Source: Gautieria morchelliformis
Lineage: Eukaryota > Basidiomycota > Agaricomycetes > Gomphales > Gomphaceae
NCBI GenBank assembly: GCA_015179125.1
Contig: WHVA01000047.1
Location: 248,001 to 312,000 of the forward strand
DNA: 64,000 bases
Reading direction: 5' to 3'
Shown: piece by piece, positions 43,344-54,699 of the stretch
Layout: each line of letters starts with the position of its first letter
How positions within the stretch are numbered: position 1 is the first letter of the stretch
The notes under the pieces: model-generated
What the model was told of the DNA's origin: nothing
Seen by the model: the letters and a program-made list of their open reading frames with translations, nothing else
The model's database searches: none
Position numbers and translations under genes: made by a program

Positions 43344-44606
43344 TGTCATGACGTTTTTATTCCTCATACTCAGATGCTTTGTCCTGCCATTTCTCACCCC
43401 ATTTCTGTGTTCGTTCTGATCGCCATTGTCATGTTTGGCAACCGATGCTCGCTGATTCGCGCCAATTACCATCGCCATGCCGTTAAACACACGACCGACG
43501 GCTTTGGGCTGACTTGGCAGTCATCACTGGGTCTACCCCCTCCCCTGCTCGACCCTCTTCTGATGGTGTTCTGATAGTTGGATTGTCATGACCTGTGTAT
43601 TTCCTGCACCTTGGTATCCCCATTTTCCCTTTCACTACTCCTCCTCAGTGTTCGCTCGGCTTCGCCCTCCACCTCGACCTCTCCTCCCCTATGTCACCTC
43701 TGTTCGCCCTTCCTTGCATTTTGCTGAACGGCTATTCGCTGCTCGCATCATTCGCCAGCAGGCACACCATCAAATACGATCAATACCATTCACCCGGCAT
43801 GATGGTTCATCATTAACTTCTTAATCCAACCCCATTGGGTGTTCGTATGGTCAAAGTGTGTTCGCAGGACGTCTCTTCCATAGGTCATGCAGAATCAACC
43901 CAGTAGACCAAGAGTTCGTGCAGGGTAGCATGTATGCGGGTCCCAAGACATGGTTTTGTCCATAAGTGCCTTCGCCACCTTTACTCTCTGTCGTTTCATG
44001 TTCTCCCTCTTCTCACATTCTATTGTATGTTTATTTCATCTATGTTGTATCATGACTGCGCACCCCTATCCAACCCTGACTTGTGACGGCCTCTTTCCTA
44101 TTCGCTGATACCTTACGAGCATTCGATATACGTAGTTTACATTCACATGTATATTCCCCAGTTCAATTATCATACGTCGTTCATCTTGTGCAAATTTGAC
44201 CTCGCTGTGATCATCGTCTTCAGCCTTCTCTTGGAGATTTCTATCTTCGACCAGCAGAGGATTAGGCATCACTGGTGAGTTCTCATACTTCATCTTCATT
44301 ACCTTAGCCTTCGAACCATTTTCTGCGCTGTTGGAGAAGGGCTCCGAAGGAGCACCTTTGCCAGCGAAGGGATTGTCGAGACTTAGACAGCCCTTCTGTG
44401 AGACCTTGCACGTTACATCGTCAAGAGCCACGGGCTATTTCGCTACGACTGTAGATAGGGCGAGCCCCGTTCGGGCAACCCTCTTACCTTGTGAACGTTC
44501 ATTGGTTCATCCATTCACCGAACGGCATACCTATTCGCACAAGTTATTCGGGCATTTGCTGTGTTCACTAATACACGATATTAACGCCTAAAAACCAATC
44601 TTGACA
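43344..44606 (+). repeat. solo LTR, 1,263 bp, TSD CTACG
   Basis: TGTCATGACG...CAATCTTGACA with CTACG on both sides (43,339-43,343 and 44,607-44,611). Long for a fungal LTR. A truncated relative lies at 12,231-13,170 on the other strand. Peptides that can be read from it are shared with that copy only because the DNA is shared. Confidence 0.9.
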
Positions 44607-44673
44607 CTACGATGGCAAGGAATATTTTGTCAGTTTTACTGATGACCACAATAGGTGGACTTACCTCATCCCC

Positions 44674-45750
44674 ATGGCAAGGAAGGCCGAAGCGTTCGGC
44701 TGCTATAGGCAATACGAGGCGTGGGTCGAGACCCAGCACGGCGCGAAAATAAAATGCCTGCAAACGGATCGCGGCGGTGAGTATCTTTCGCAGGAATTTA
44801 CCACGCACCTTAAGTCAAAGGGGACGGTACGGAGTCTTACCGTACATGACACGCCAGAGGAGAACGGGGTGTCAGAACGTCTGAACAGAACACTGTTAGA
44901 GCACGCGCGAGCCATGCTCCTGACAGTGGACTTGCCCAAGTTCCTGTGGACCGGGTCAGTGCAACACGCGGTCTGGTTAAAAAATCGTACCTCGATGTGC
45001 GCGCTCGACAGCAGAACGACGTACGAGCTGGTACATGGCACAAAGCCCGATCTCACAGACCTACCTGAGTGGGGCACAACAGTCTTTGTGCTGAAAGAAC
45101 ACTCCAGCAAGCTGGATGCAAAGTCTAACGAGGGCAGATGGATGGGGTACAGCGACGAGAGTAAAGGGCACAGGGTTTACTGGCCCGGAAAACGCCGCGT
45201 CACGGTCGAACACAACATCATTTTCGACGCCCCTATCCTTGTGACTCCTGCTGATGCACTGGCTGAGGGGGAGTCTGACCCGCAGGGCAGCCAGGGCACC
45301 AGCAGCATCCATCAGGCCCAAAGACCACCACCGCTACCGCCAGCACCACCAGAACAGACCATGTGGATCGACCCGCTCGAGGGGTTCGAGAGGGCGGACG
45401 CACAGCCAGACCCGCCGCAGGGTAGGGGCCAGCGCACACGAAAACCCTCTGCATACGTGCGAGGGATCGCGGACGGCGCAGGCAGCAGTACGGGCCACGC
45501 AAACGCGCCTGCCTACCCGCGAGGATTGCCGCTACCCACGGACGGCACGGCGTTGGCTGCTCTGGCAGAGCTGGACAGTCGCATCGCCGCTGAGCCTGAG
45601 GGGGAGATGTGCCGCCCCCTCGAGTACTTGATGGCAGCAGTGGCACGCGACGTAGGGGACGACCCGATCAGCGTGGCTGATGTGCGTTCCCACGACGACT
45701 GGCCACTGTGGGACGCGTCGATCAAGTGCAAGCTGCCCCAGCACGCGGAT
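44674..45750 (+). pseudogene. pol: copia integrase and C-terminal linker
   Basis: Integrase core with LQTDRGGEYLSQEF and HDTPEENGVSERLNRTLLEH, then the typical WMGYSDESKGHRVYWPGKRR block and a Pro/Gln-rich linker. The frame is followed by the inserted TIR element at 45,754. Confidence 0.85.
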
Positions 45751-45753
45751 CTA

Positions 45754-47541
45754 TGGTGCCGCTCACTTAGCCGCCACTACTTTTGTGCAAAATTTTCTCA
45801 TCCTCCAAACCACGGCCAAATTCTTATTCCTTTTGTAGAAACACTCCCTTTAGTAGTAAGAACATATTGTATTGAGGGATATCAACTAGCTTCAATTTTG
45901 AGTGAGAAAATCTTGCGAACACATCCCAGATTGGCAGGTGGTACATATCGGCCTCTACAGCTGTCAAAAAATGATTTGGCGCTTATCCCTCTTCCAGAAA
46001 CACTCTTTGGTGTATTTTGGACAGATTGTATTGACAGAATCAACATATCATTAAAATTGGATGAGAAATTCTGTTTTTGGGATTACCCCCATGGTGTGAA
46101 GGACAAAAATTAATAATTACTGGTCCAAAGAACTAGCAACAGCCTCTGGAACACGCCTGTGTGACTTGTATTTTGTGGAACTGAATTGCTTTACCTGTTT
46201 CTGAGCCTCTGTCGTTCCCATCCCTGCTCTGTATGCATCCATCCGCCGAAATGTCAATCCATGTGGCATTTCATTCTGTGTGAGATGTTCCAGGTATGCA
46301 TGAGCTGCCTTGGGAACAAGCTTGTCCTGTGACAATTTGGACAGCTTTTCAGGATCCATAGCCCATTTATATGAGTGAACATATGGTCTGAGCTCAGCAG
46401 CAATTGCAGGATCTGACAATAAAGCAAACACTTTGGCATGACATCCAATTTGTGATTTTGGCAAGTCTCGAGTCTGGACATAATGGCGAGTCCATTTGCG
46501 AACCTGTCGACCACCCCATTTGGCAGAAAAAACCACGACTTCCAGCTGCTCGCTCTGAGGTTCGACGAGCTTGCAAGCCATTTGGACCAGCCACATAATG
46601 CGTCTTTTTTGACTTCATTAACTTCTGCAAGTCTTTCAGTGCCTCTTCAAATTCTTTCTGCCTTCTTTCTCTCCTCACAATCCTCTCAGTTTGATATGGG
46701 ATCTCTCGACGTTGGCGTTTTCTGGGAGGGACAACAGGGAGACGATGTGATGTGATATTGGGTGGTGGTTCATCATCACCACTGTCTGATTCAGAATCAA
46801 CACTGGAACCACCCTCATCAGATGAATACCTGACTTCCTCAGCCCATGACTGCACATTTGGAGCCTGTCCAACATTGCCCATTTCCTGTTCAACATTGCC
46901 CATTTCCTCTTCAGCATCTTTGCTTTTCACAAACCAGTTTCGCATCATGGCAATTTGTGGATTGGCACTGATTTATTGGTGAGTAATTCAATGTTCTGAA
47001 ACTCGCAAGAAGTAATGCTCACGAGGTTTGGCTTCTGCTTGGGATGCTTCTCGTTCTTGAGCCTCCTTCCGTCTTCGCGCCTGTGTGCGAGTCGAGCCTT
47101 TTGTGTATCCAAATGCTCGGTTTGCCTCTATTTTCTTCCAATCTTTCAATTTCTTGCAACTCATCATATGCTTGAATGCATTGGGAGCATCCGAAGATTC
47201 AGCCTTCTTGCGCAGAGCACAGAGATTAGCCTCCAATTCATCACCCTCAAGCTCAGCAAGGCTTTCGTCATCTGACCAAACCTCATCTCCATCTGTCGCA
47301 GAGTCATCAGAGGGCTCACAGTTAACACCACCCTCGTACTCGCAGTTAGAATCAGAATCAGTGTCAACGGTAGTGTTAATATGGCAATAGTTTCTAGCTT
47401 TCGCAAGGTTGTTTGTCGGGTATGGTTTAACCATAGATGGTGGACGGCAGTAAGGGTTACGATTTGGGGTTAGGGTTAGAAAATTGAACCAGCCATATTG
47501 GCGGTTGCACACAAGTAGTGGTGCCTAAGTGAGCGGCACCA
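45754..47541 (-). mobile_element. TIR transposon, TA target, N-terminal transposase remnant
   Basis: 1,788 bp between TA dinucleotides (45,752-45,753 and 47,542-47,543). TIRs of 35 bp, TGGTGCCGCTCACTTAG..., match at 32 of 35 positions (45,754-45,788 and 47,507-47,541). The minus strand encodes MSCKKLKDWKKIEANRAFGY and RTQARRRKEAQEREA (about 47,040-47,170). An intron (about 46,972-47,026) leads to MMRNWFVKSKD, an acidic stretch and KRQRREIPYQTERIV, then AKWGGRQVRKWTRHYV, CHAKVFALLSDPAIAAELR and LVPKAAHAYLEHL (46,180-46,510). These are the N-terminal blocks of a very common Agaricomycete transposase-like family. The catalytic part is absent, and one frame change lies near 46,510, so it is non-autonomous. 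AT-rich filler with two diverged repeats covers 45,790-46,115. Confidence 0.85.
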
Positions 47542-47636
47542 TAGGCACTTGGGACCTGGTGGAAACACCGGATGGCGCAAGCATCGTGGGGAGTAGGCTT
47601 GTTTTCCACTAGAAGCGCGACACGAGCAGTCAGGTC

Positions 47637-48200
47637 GTGGCACACAAGACCAGACTTGTCGCACAAGGGTTCTCACAAACCGAAGGGATTGATTACAACA
47701 AGACCTTTTCCCCCACCACCAAACTCTCCGCCATCCGTATTATAGCCGCCATAGCAGTCAGGAACGACTGGGAGCTGGAGCAAACCGATATCGACGGCGC
47801 ATACCTCAACGCGCCGATCACCGAGACAGTTTACATGTGTCAACCCAAGGGTTATGAAGTCGCTGGCAGGGAAAACCACGTCTGCCACCTTAACCGTGCG
47901 ATCTACGAGTTAAAGCAGTCGGGGAGGGAATGGTACGACATGTTGTGTGGAATCATGTACAGGTTCGGTTTCACGTGATGCGAGGTGGAACACGCTGTGT
48001 TCCACCGATACGCTGACCAGGACGTGCTCATCATCGCCGTTGATGTCGACGACCTCACCATGGCAGGCAACTCGAAGGCCGTGATCCGATGATTCAAGGA
48101 CGAGTTGCGCACCATTCTCAAAATCAAGGATATGGGGGATTTACATTGGTTACTAGGTATAGAAGTCAAACGGGACCGTAAGCAGCGCACGCTCTCTCTC
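47637..48200 (+). pseudogene. pol: copia reverse transcriptase region
   Basis: Blocks KTRLVAQGFSQTEGIDYNKT, FSPTTKLSAIRIIAAIAV, EQTDIDGAYLNAPITETVYM and LNRAIYELKQSGREWYDML, then the DVDD-type active-site region, identify a Ty1/copia reverse transcriptase. Confidence 0.85.
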
Positions 48201-48260
48201 TCACAGTGAGCTTACATCAAGAGGATCCTCGAGCGGTTCAGCCTACAGGACGCCAATCCC

Positions 48261-49007
48261 TTGACCACACCACTCGATCCCCACCATAAGCTGTCCCTAT
48301 CGCAATCCCCGTCCACACCTCGACAATACGACGACATGCGCAATGTCCCCTACAGGGAGGCCATCGGCTCCCTGATGTACGCGGCGCTGGGCACGCGCCC
48401 AGACATATCGTTCGCCGTCTCCTTCCTCGCACAGTTCATGCAGAATCCAGGGAGGGCACATTGGGAGGTGGTAAAAAGAGTCTTTCGTTACCTGAAGGGA
48501 ACAAAAGACACATTCCTCGTCATTGGAGGGACGGGACAAGGCCTAGAGGCGTTCTCAGATGCAGATTGGGCCTCACAAGAACACAGACACTCTATTTCTG
48601 GTTACGTGTTCACGATTGACGGAGGAGAAGTCTCCTGGAGCTCGAAGAAGCAGCCTATCATCGCACTCTCGACGACGGAGGCTGAGTACATCGCGGCGAC
48701 GCATGCTGCGAAGGAGGCTCTTTGGATTCGGACTTTTATCGCGGAAATAGCGCGACCACTCAAGGAGCTCGTCACCATTCACTTAGACAATATTTCTGCC
48801 ATCTCTATCATGAAGAATGACGCGTACCACCCCCGTACCAAACATATCGACATTCGCTACCACTTCATACGGGACGCCGTTCGCAGGAAGCTCATACAGG
48901 TCAACTACATCCCTACCGCTGACATGGTGGCGGACATGTTCACCAAACCCCTAGCCCGGCACAAGGTAGAGTACCTGAACGCGCTGGTAGGGATGTGTTC
49001 CGCTTAA
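48261..49007 (+). pseudogene. pol: copia reverse transcriptase end and RNase H
   Basis: A 248-residue frame with YREAIGSLMYAALGTRPDIS, FRYLKGTKDTFLVIGG, FSDADWASQEHRHSISGYVF, ALSTTEAEYIAATHAAKEA and DIRYHFIRDAVRRKLIQVNY, ending eight bases before the 3' LTR. Confidence 0.9.
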
Positions 49008-49014
49008 GGGGGAG

Positions 49015-49312
49015 TGTTGGGGTTATCGGAGATAAGCTAGAACGCAGTCAGGGTGGAGGGGAGGTTGGGCAGGGGATTGTTTCGTGTCAGCAGCCTGGGG
49101 CATAAGGCCGTATATAGTGCAACGCCGTAGTTAGCAGCACCTCAGTGAACTACCTCGTTCACTGAGGTGCGTACTCTTTTCTATCGACGTCTAGATATAG
49201 AGTTACTCACTATGTTGATAGCTTCTATATCTAGGTACAGTACTAATACACACTAAGTGAACTACCTCATTCACTGAGCTTCTATATCTAGCTACTGCAA
49301 ATAAACACTACA
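49015..49312 (+). repeat. 3' LTR of the copia element
   Basis: 298 bp, TGTTGGGGTTAT...AACACTACA, preceded by AAGGGGGAG (polypurine tract) and followed by the TSD GTAAA. It keeps both inverted repeats seen in the 5' LTR (about 49,138-49,172 and 49,255-49,282, the second slightly altered). Confidence 0.95.
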
Positions 49313-49646
49313 GTAAAAGGTGACGATCTTATGCCTTGGTCACAAGGGCACACAGAACTTGACCAATGTGTGGTATTCTGATGCTACGTAGTGACAGTAT
49401 AGGAGTAAGATGCGATGGGAACCGCTGGCCAGTTCCCACGCATAAACTATACAGTGGGTCCCTAAGGGGCCCACTGGGATTATGTAATAACTAGGCTACA
49501 TGTATGATATCTAGGTTACTAGCCAATAGACCCGTGCTTCGCACCGGGTTATTTAGGGTTAACATTGCACATGGGTAGTTAATAGAATCAAAGAATTATT
49601 TGGTGAAATGAAACTACATACATTAAATACAAACGGAAATACATAT

Positions 49647-52600
49647 TTAATCAGGCTTCAGCAACACTTCTTTGTATACAATATTAGAAGTTTTGTTCCC
49701 CTCCCCTAAAAGAATATGGACTCTGTTCCAATTAGTGCCTCTTGACACTGCAACATACAACTGTCCATGTGAAAATACCACGTATCGCAAGTCTATGCCT
49801 ACCGTGCCAAGAGACTGCCCTTGAAACTTGTTGATAGTCATGGCAAAGGCCAGCCTGACAGGAAACTGGCGACGCTGGAGCTCAAATGGCAATTGGTCTG
49901 AGGTGGGTGTCACTGTCATCCTAGGGATAAATGCAGTCTCTCCTGCAAATGGTCCTGAAATGATCCTCACAAAGAGTACCCTGTTGGTCATATTGATGAG
50001 GCGCAACCTTGTGCCATTGCAGAGTCCACGACCAATGTCCATATTCCGAAGAAGCATGAGTACCACTCCAGGTTTAAGCCTGAGTTGAGATGGAGGAAGC
50101 CCACCCATGTTGAGTGAGTTGAGATACTCCACAGGATACACATTGCCATCTTCATTTCCTTTGACTGAGTCTGCACTGGGATAGAGACGCTCCTCCTCAG
50201 GGAATACATTGAGCACCTCAGCATTAATCCCATCCATTTCCATATTGCGAGGGCAAAGGATGGCACGTTCCAAAAAGTATTTGTCTTGGAGTGCCTCCCC
50301 AGTACCAATGTTAGGATAGATAGCTGCAATGAGATCTGAGACCTGTGGTCCACAGATCATGTGCTGAGGAAGTGTCAATGAATTGTCCAAAGGGAGATCC
50401 TTTCCCTGACCAACATCAGAGAGCCACTGAGCAAATTGTTCACTCTGGGGATCATGAGGGTCGACCCGCATATTTTGAGTAAGATGGAGGACCTTGACAT
50501 GATGCCACAAAGGAGATCTTTGGATAGAAGCACCCACAATCTCCTCCTTGTTACCTCGAGGAACGACAGGCAGAGTTTGCTGGAAATCTCCACCCCAAGC
50601 CACAGTAATACCACCAAATGGACGATCTGGACGCTCTAGGACATCCCTGCAGGTTCTGTCGACAGCTTCAACTACATGACGATTCTGCATAGGCACCTCA
50701 TCCCATATGATCAAATGGACCTGCTTGAGAGGTTCTGCCAGTGGTGAGCCTCTTTGATGTCACATAGAGACCCCTCATGAATCAGAATTGGTATCTTGAG
50801 CATAGCATGTGATGTTCTGCCCCCAATCAGAAGCAATGCTGCAATTCCTGAAGATGCAATGCATAGGACAATAAGACCCCTTCCTCTGATAGACTGAGCC
50901 AGGGTATTCCAGGTAAAGGTTTTGCCTGTACCACCAGGGCCATTGACAAAGAACAGAAGACCCTCTCCATTTATGGCCGAATGGAGGATCTCATCATGGA
51001 CACGCCTCTGTTCCGCATTAAGCTTGTCAATATTGGTGGCGGCTTTTTCCAGCTCTGTAGCTGGGTCATAGTCCCGCTGCTCAGCTATCCAACGGTTCCC
51101 TACCAATCCCTCCCAGTGCCCCATTATCTGTGGCATATCTGGGAACTCATCCAGAGACTTCCCCCCCTGATGTATGATCTTGTCAATGAGAAAGAGACCA
51201 AAGTCATAGATTTGATCATTGGTAGGATGGTGAATGCCATGCCTATTTTGAAGCTGATGCTCCAGGTCATCACAAATACACTCTCGAAACTCCTCCCAGA
51301 TTTGAGCAGGCTGAGCAGGGTTACACCAAAGGAGAATAGTGACAAATAACCTCCAGAGCTGGAAACCTGTTTGTATATGTGCAGCCTCCTGATGACACTG
51401 TGTCCACTCCGAATCATCTTCTAACAGGCCCCTTGCCAGGCATGCAGCCTTGTAAGTAGGACAAAGGACACCATCAAATGATCTAAGCTCCTCGAATGAC
51501 GTTGCTCCTCTGACAACTGTAAGGAGGGTTCGCAAGTAAAAGCGCTCTCCAGAGGCTGGACTTGCAAAATGAAGGCGACCGAGACTGAAACCCTGCTGGC
51601 GAGGTTTCCACCGCTTGGGTGACTTCTCCCAGACATAGTGCTCAGGAAATTCCACATAGAGTCGTTCACGTGCCTCAGGATATCTGTGATTGGCTTCAAA
51701 ATAGGCCATGAGCATGGTCTTAGCATCCTCTGCCCTCTGCAAAGCCATGCCTGGATCCATATGAGGATCAAATATCACATTGTGCTGGCCTGGCAAATGG
51801 ACTGGAAGTGCCATGACAGGAGGGACCTGAACATGCATTTTATATTCCAGCAGTCTCCAAGCACCTTCATGTGAGCTGACATAGCGTGCATCGAGGTACT
51901 GTTTAACCTCATCCCGCTCCTTATTAATGGTCATTGTGGTCCTGTCAGGCCCCTTGTACATATACTTGTGAATGTACTTGATAGAGCGCACATTGAAAGT
52001 GGGTTCCACATTAATATGGCATTCAAATTCCAAGAGGAGGGTGGGACAATAGGGAACCACGTCGCGGTTGTCCATGACGTTGCCTCTGACATTATGCTGT
52101 CTGCCATCATTAGGACGGTGATACTGTGGATAGCCATCTTCAGTGACAGATGTCACCTCACGAAATTCCTTTGGGAAATGTTTAGAACACTTGCCCTCTG
52201 TCATGCAAGAAGCCCGAGGACGTGCTTGTCCACAGGGGCCATGAGTCATTAGATCACAAACTAATTTGTAGAGCCTTGGATGCTCTTGCTGATCAGGAAA
52301 GACAGCTCAAACCAAAGCATCCACAGCTTCCGGTGTCCTGATCTTATCCTCCTCTTTAAACCATATAAGAAGGTGCATATGAGGGAGCCCCTGCTTCTGG
52401 AATTCGATCACATGGACACGTGCAACTGTGCGACCAAGGATACCATCCTTCATGATACGTTTGATCAATTGCTCCTTCTTGAGATGAAAAACCCTTGCAA
52501 CCAAGTCAGGACGATCACTGGGAGTCTGGCCTGGCTTGAGAGCATCTTTTATTTCTTTCCACTGGGGGTTTGCTGTCATTGTCACAAAGACATCTGCTGG

Positions 52601-54490
52601 ACCATGCTTCCTAGTGATTGCCATTGAATTTTGAAAATTCTCGTTCATATCCCTGACACTCCCAGTAAATGTAGCAGGCAAGATGACCTTTTGTCCCAAG
52701 TTAGCTGGATTGGCCTGATTGTCCTCAGGTCCAAACGTATCAATCATCTGATTGTAGACCTCAGCTCGCAGCTCGTGTTGATGGTATTTGATCCAATTTA
52801 GCTTCTGCTGTTCAGTCGCTGCCCAAGCATCCACAATGTATTGCTGAAAGAGCTTGCCAGCCAGGAAGAGAGTTTCAGCTTCACCCTCCCTTGGAAAAAG
52901 ACGATAATGATAGTATTTTGACATGGTCACACGCCTGTCACTTGAAGGGTCCTCCTCCTCCTCCCCCTCCTGGCCTTGTCGTGGAAGAGCTTGGTCTATC
53001 CGTGGAATGTCCCAATCCCAGCCTGATTCACCTCTGGGAAAGAGAAGGACATAGTGTAGTGGCGCATACAAAGCATGTTCAGCCTGAATTGTTGCAGTTC
53101 TCCACCTCTAAGCTGAATGACAATGTCTCTAGTGCCTCCAGGCACACCTTCTCCAGGGAGCACAATGGCAATCTCATCCGCTGTAGGAATATTATATCTT
53201 CTCTGGTCTGTATGTGCTCTGTAGGTGAGTCTGGCCTCCACAGTCAACCTATCTGGCTGGTTCCTAAGCCTTTCCATCGCCTGCTGATAGATTGGAACCA
53301 ATGGATTGTGAGCCTGCATCATTTCCTGGAGGTCACTTAAAACATCTGAATCCAAAGGATCAAAACTGTTATTGGCCTCCCTACGTCGCAAAGCCTCTGC
53401 TGGATCATAAAAGTAGAGCTGCGCATAGCTGGGTGCCCTATCCTGACCCTGAGTAGGAAGAAGAGCGCCATGAATATGATAGAGGCCTCCCTGAATTTTG
53501 AAGACATATGGCCCAGGTCTATTCACGACCTTGTCATCTATATTCACTCCCACAGAGACAATGCCAGTGCAGCATTATAGTTCCGAATCTTTTCCCTAAA
53601 CTGTTTGCCACGCCTGTCTTGGCTGACCAAAAGAGTCTTTAGTGGTTCTGGAGGTTCCATCAACAATTCAAGGTGTATCTGGCCCTTTGAACAACATATA
53701 CCAAATTTGGGCTCAGCAATGGTAGAGTCGGACAGGCGCTCTGCCTTCCAATGCCATGCTTTACATTTTGGACATTTGTCATCCATAGCACCAAGGTCAT
53801 GAGGTGCAATCCGTTGTTCAATCAAAGGGCGACGTGCTAGCGGAAGGGTTCTTAAAGGCATTGGTGGAGGCGGTGGAAGTGGAGGGGGCTGAGGAGGAGC
53901 AGGTGGATGCAGAGGCTGTGGAGGCACAGGGGGCCCTGGAGGCAGAGGAGGTACAGGTTGTTGTGGTGCAGGCTGCTGCTGGAGTGGCATTTGATCTGGG
54001 AGAGGTTCAGGGTGTCGTGCGCACCGTCGTGCCTGTCTTTGTTGTGGCAGAGGTCTAGGATTGATATTAGCAGCCTGGGCCCGCAAGGCAGCTACTGCTG
54101 CAGAGCCTACAGGGATAGGAGGAGGAGGTGCTATCTGGGCATTAGCGACCTGGACCCGCAAGGCAGCTACCGCTGCAGAGCCTACAGGGATGGGAGGAGG
54201 AGGTGCTATCTGGGCATTAGCAGCCTGGACCTGCAAGGCAGCTAGACCTGCAAGGCAGCTACCGCCGCAGAGCCTACAGGGACAGGAGGAGGAGGTGCTA
54301 TCTGGGCATTAGCAGCCTGGGCCCGCAGTGCCGCTACTGCTGCAGAGCCTACAGGAACAGGTGGCGGTGCTAACAGGGGATGTCTCTGACGCACAGGTGC
54401 CAGAGGCATATCTGTTAACCGTTCCAGTATGGCACGTACAGCATCCCGAGGACTTAGATCAGGTGGAATGGCATTTGAAGGTCCAGCCAC
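49647..54490 (-). pseudogene. Helitron Rep/PIF1-type helicase
   Basis: Order on the minus strand: a Pro/Ala-rich N-terminus with 25-residue repeats (54,070-54,490); the zinc-binding-like block CPKCKAWHWKAERLS...GICCSKG (about 53,690-53,790); QFREKIRNYNAALA; LHYVLLFPRGESGWDWDIP (about 53,000); Rep domain with SMAITRKHGPADVFVTMTAN and the HUH motif GLPHMHLLIW (52,365-52,395); the two-tyrosine motif IKYIHKYMYKG (about 51,950-51,985); helicase Walker A GPGGTGKTF (about 50,915-50,945); Walker B LIIWDEVPM (about 50,695-50,720); GGDFQQTLPVVP; and the C-terminal FAMTINKFQGQSLG, YVAVSRGTNW. All catalytic motifs are recognisable. About four breaks (frame changes near 50,740, 53,080 and 53,550, a stop at 52,307) separate the frames, so this copy is probably not autonomous. 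Confidence 0.92.
54071..54387 (-). repeat. 75-bp coding tandem repeat in the Helitron gene
   Basis: Units start at 54,071, 54,146, 54,221 and 54,313 (the third unit is lengthened by a 17-bp duplication of CTGCAAGGCAGCTA and neighbours). Each encodes about 25 residues like ANAQIAPPPPIPVGSAAVAA. It forms a proline-rich spacer at the N-terminus of the Rep protein. Confidence 0.85.
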
Positions 54491-54699
54491 AGGAGGCCAA
54501 GGAATTGCATTGTCCTGAGGGAGTAGAGGTCGAGGAAATGGCTGAGGAGGTGGAGGGTCAGGATTTGAAGACGTTCTTGAGCTGCAGCGAGAACCCTATC
54601 CCGACGACGCACAGAAGGGGACGTCATTGGCAACCGCCGCTGACGCTCCAGAGCATGCTCCTCCTGCCTATCATGCTCTGGTGTAGAGGGCTCCCTTAG

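Larger units (their letters stand above)
40970..49312 (+). mobile_element. Ty1/copia element with three nested insertions, broken
   Basis: 8,343 bp in total, flanked by GTAAA (40,965-40,969 and 49,313-49,317). LTRs are 40,970-41,273 and 49,015-49,312, differing by roughly 5 to 6 percent plus a small indel, so it is older than the chromovirus at 2,049. Order is gag (41,278 on), protease and pre-integrase region (42,644-43,343), integrase (44,674-45,750), reverse transcriptase (47,637-48,200), RNase H (48,261-49,007), the Ty1/copia order. Nested insertions: solo LTR 41,948-42,384, solo LTR 43,344-44,606 and a TIR transposon 45,754-47,541. It is broken, by the insertions and a few other breaks. 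Confidence 0.95.

Noticed and set aside
52891-53340. Plus-strand ORF of 149 codons within the Helitron
   Set aside because: It is the shadow of the Rep gene on the other strand and has no recognisable features.
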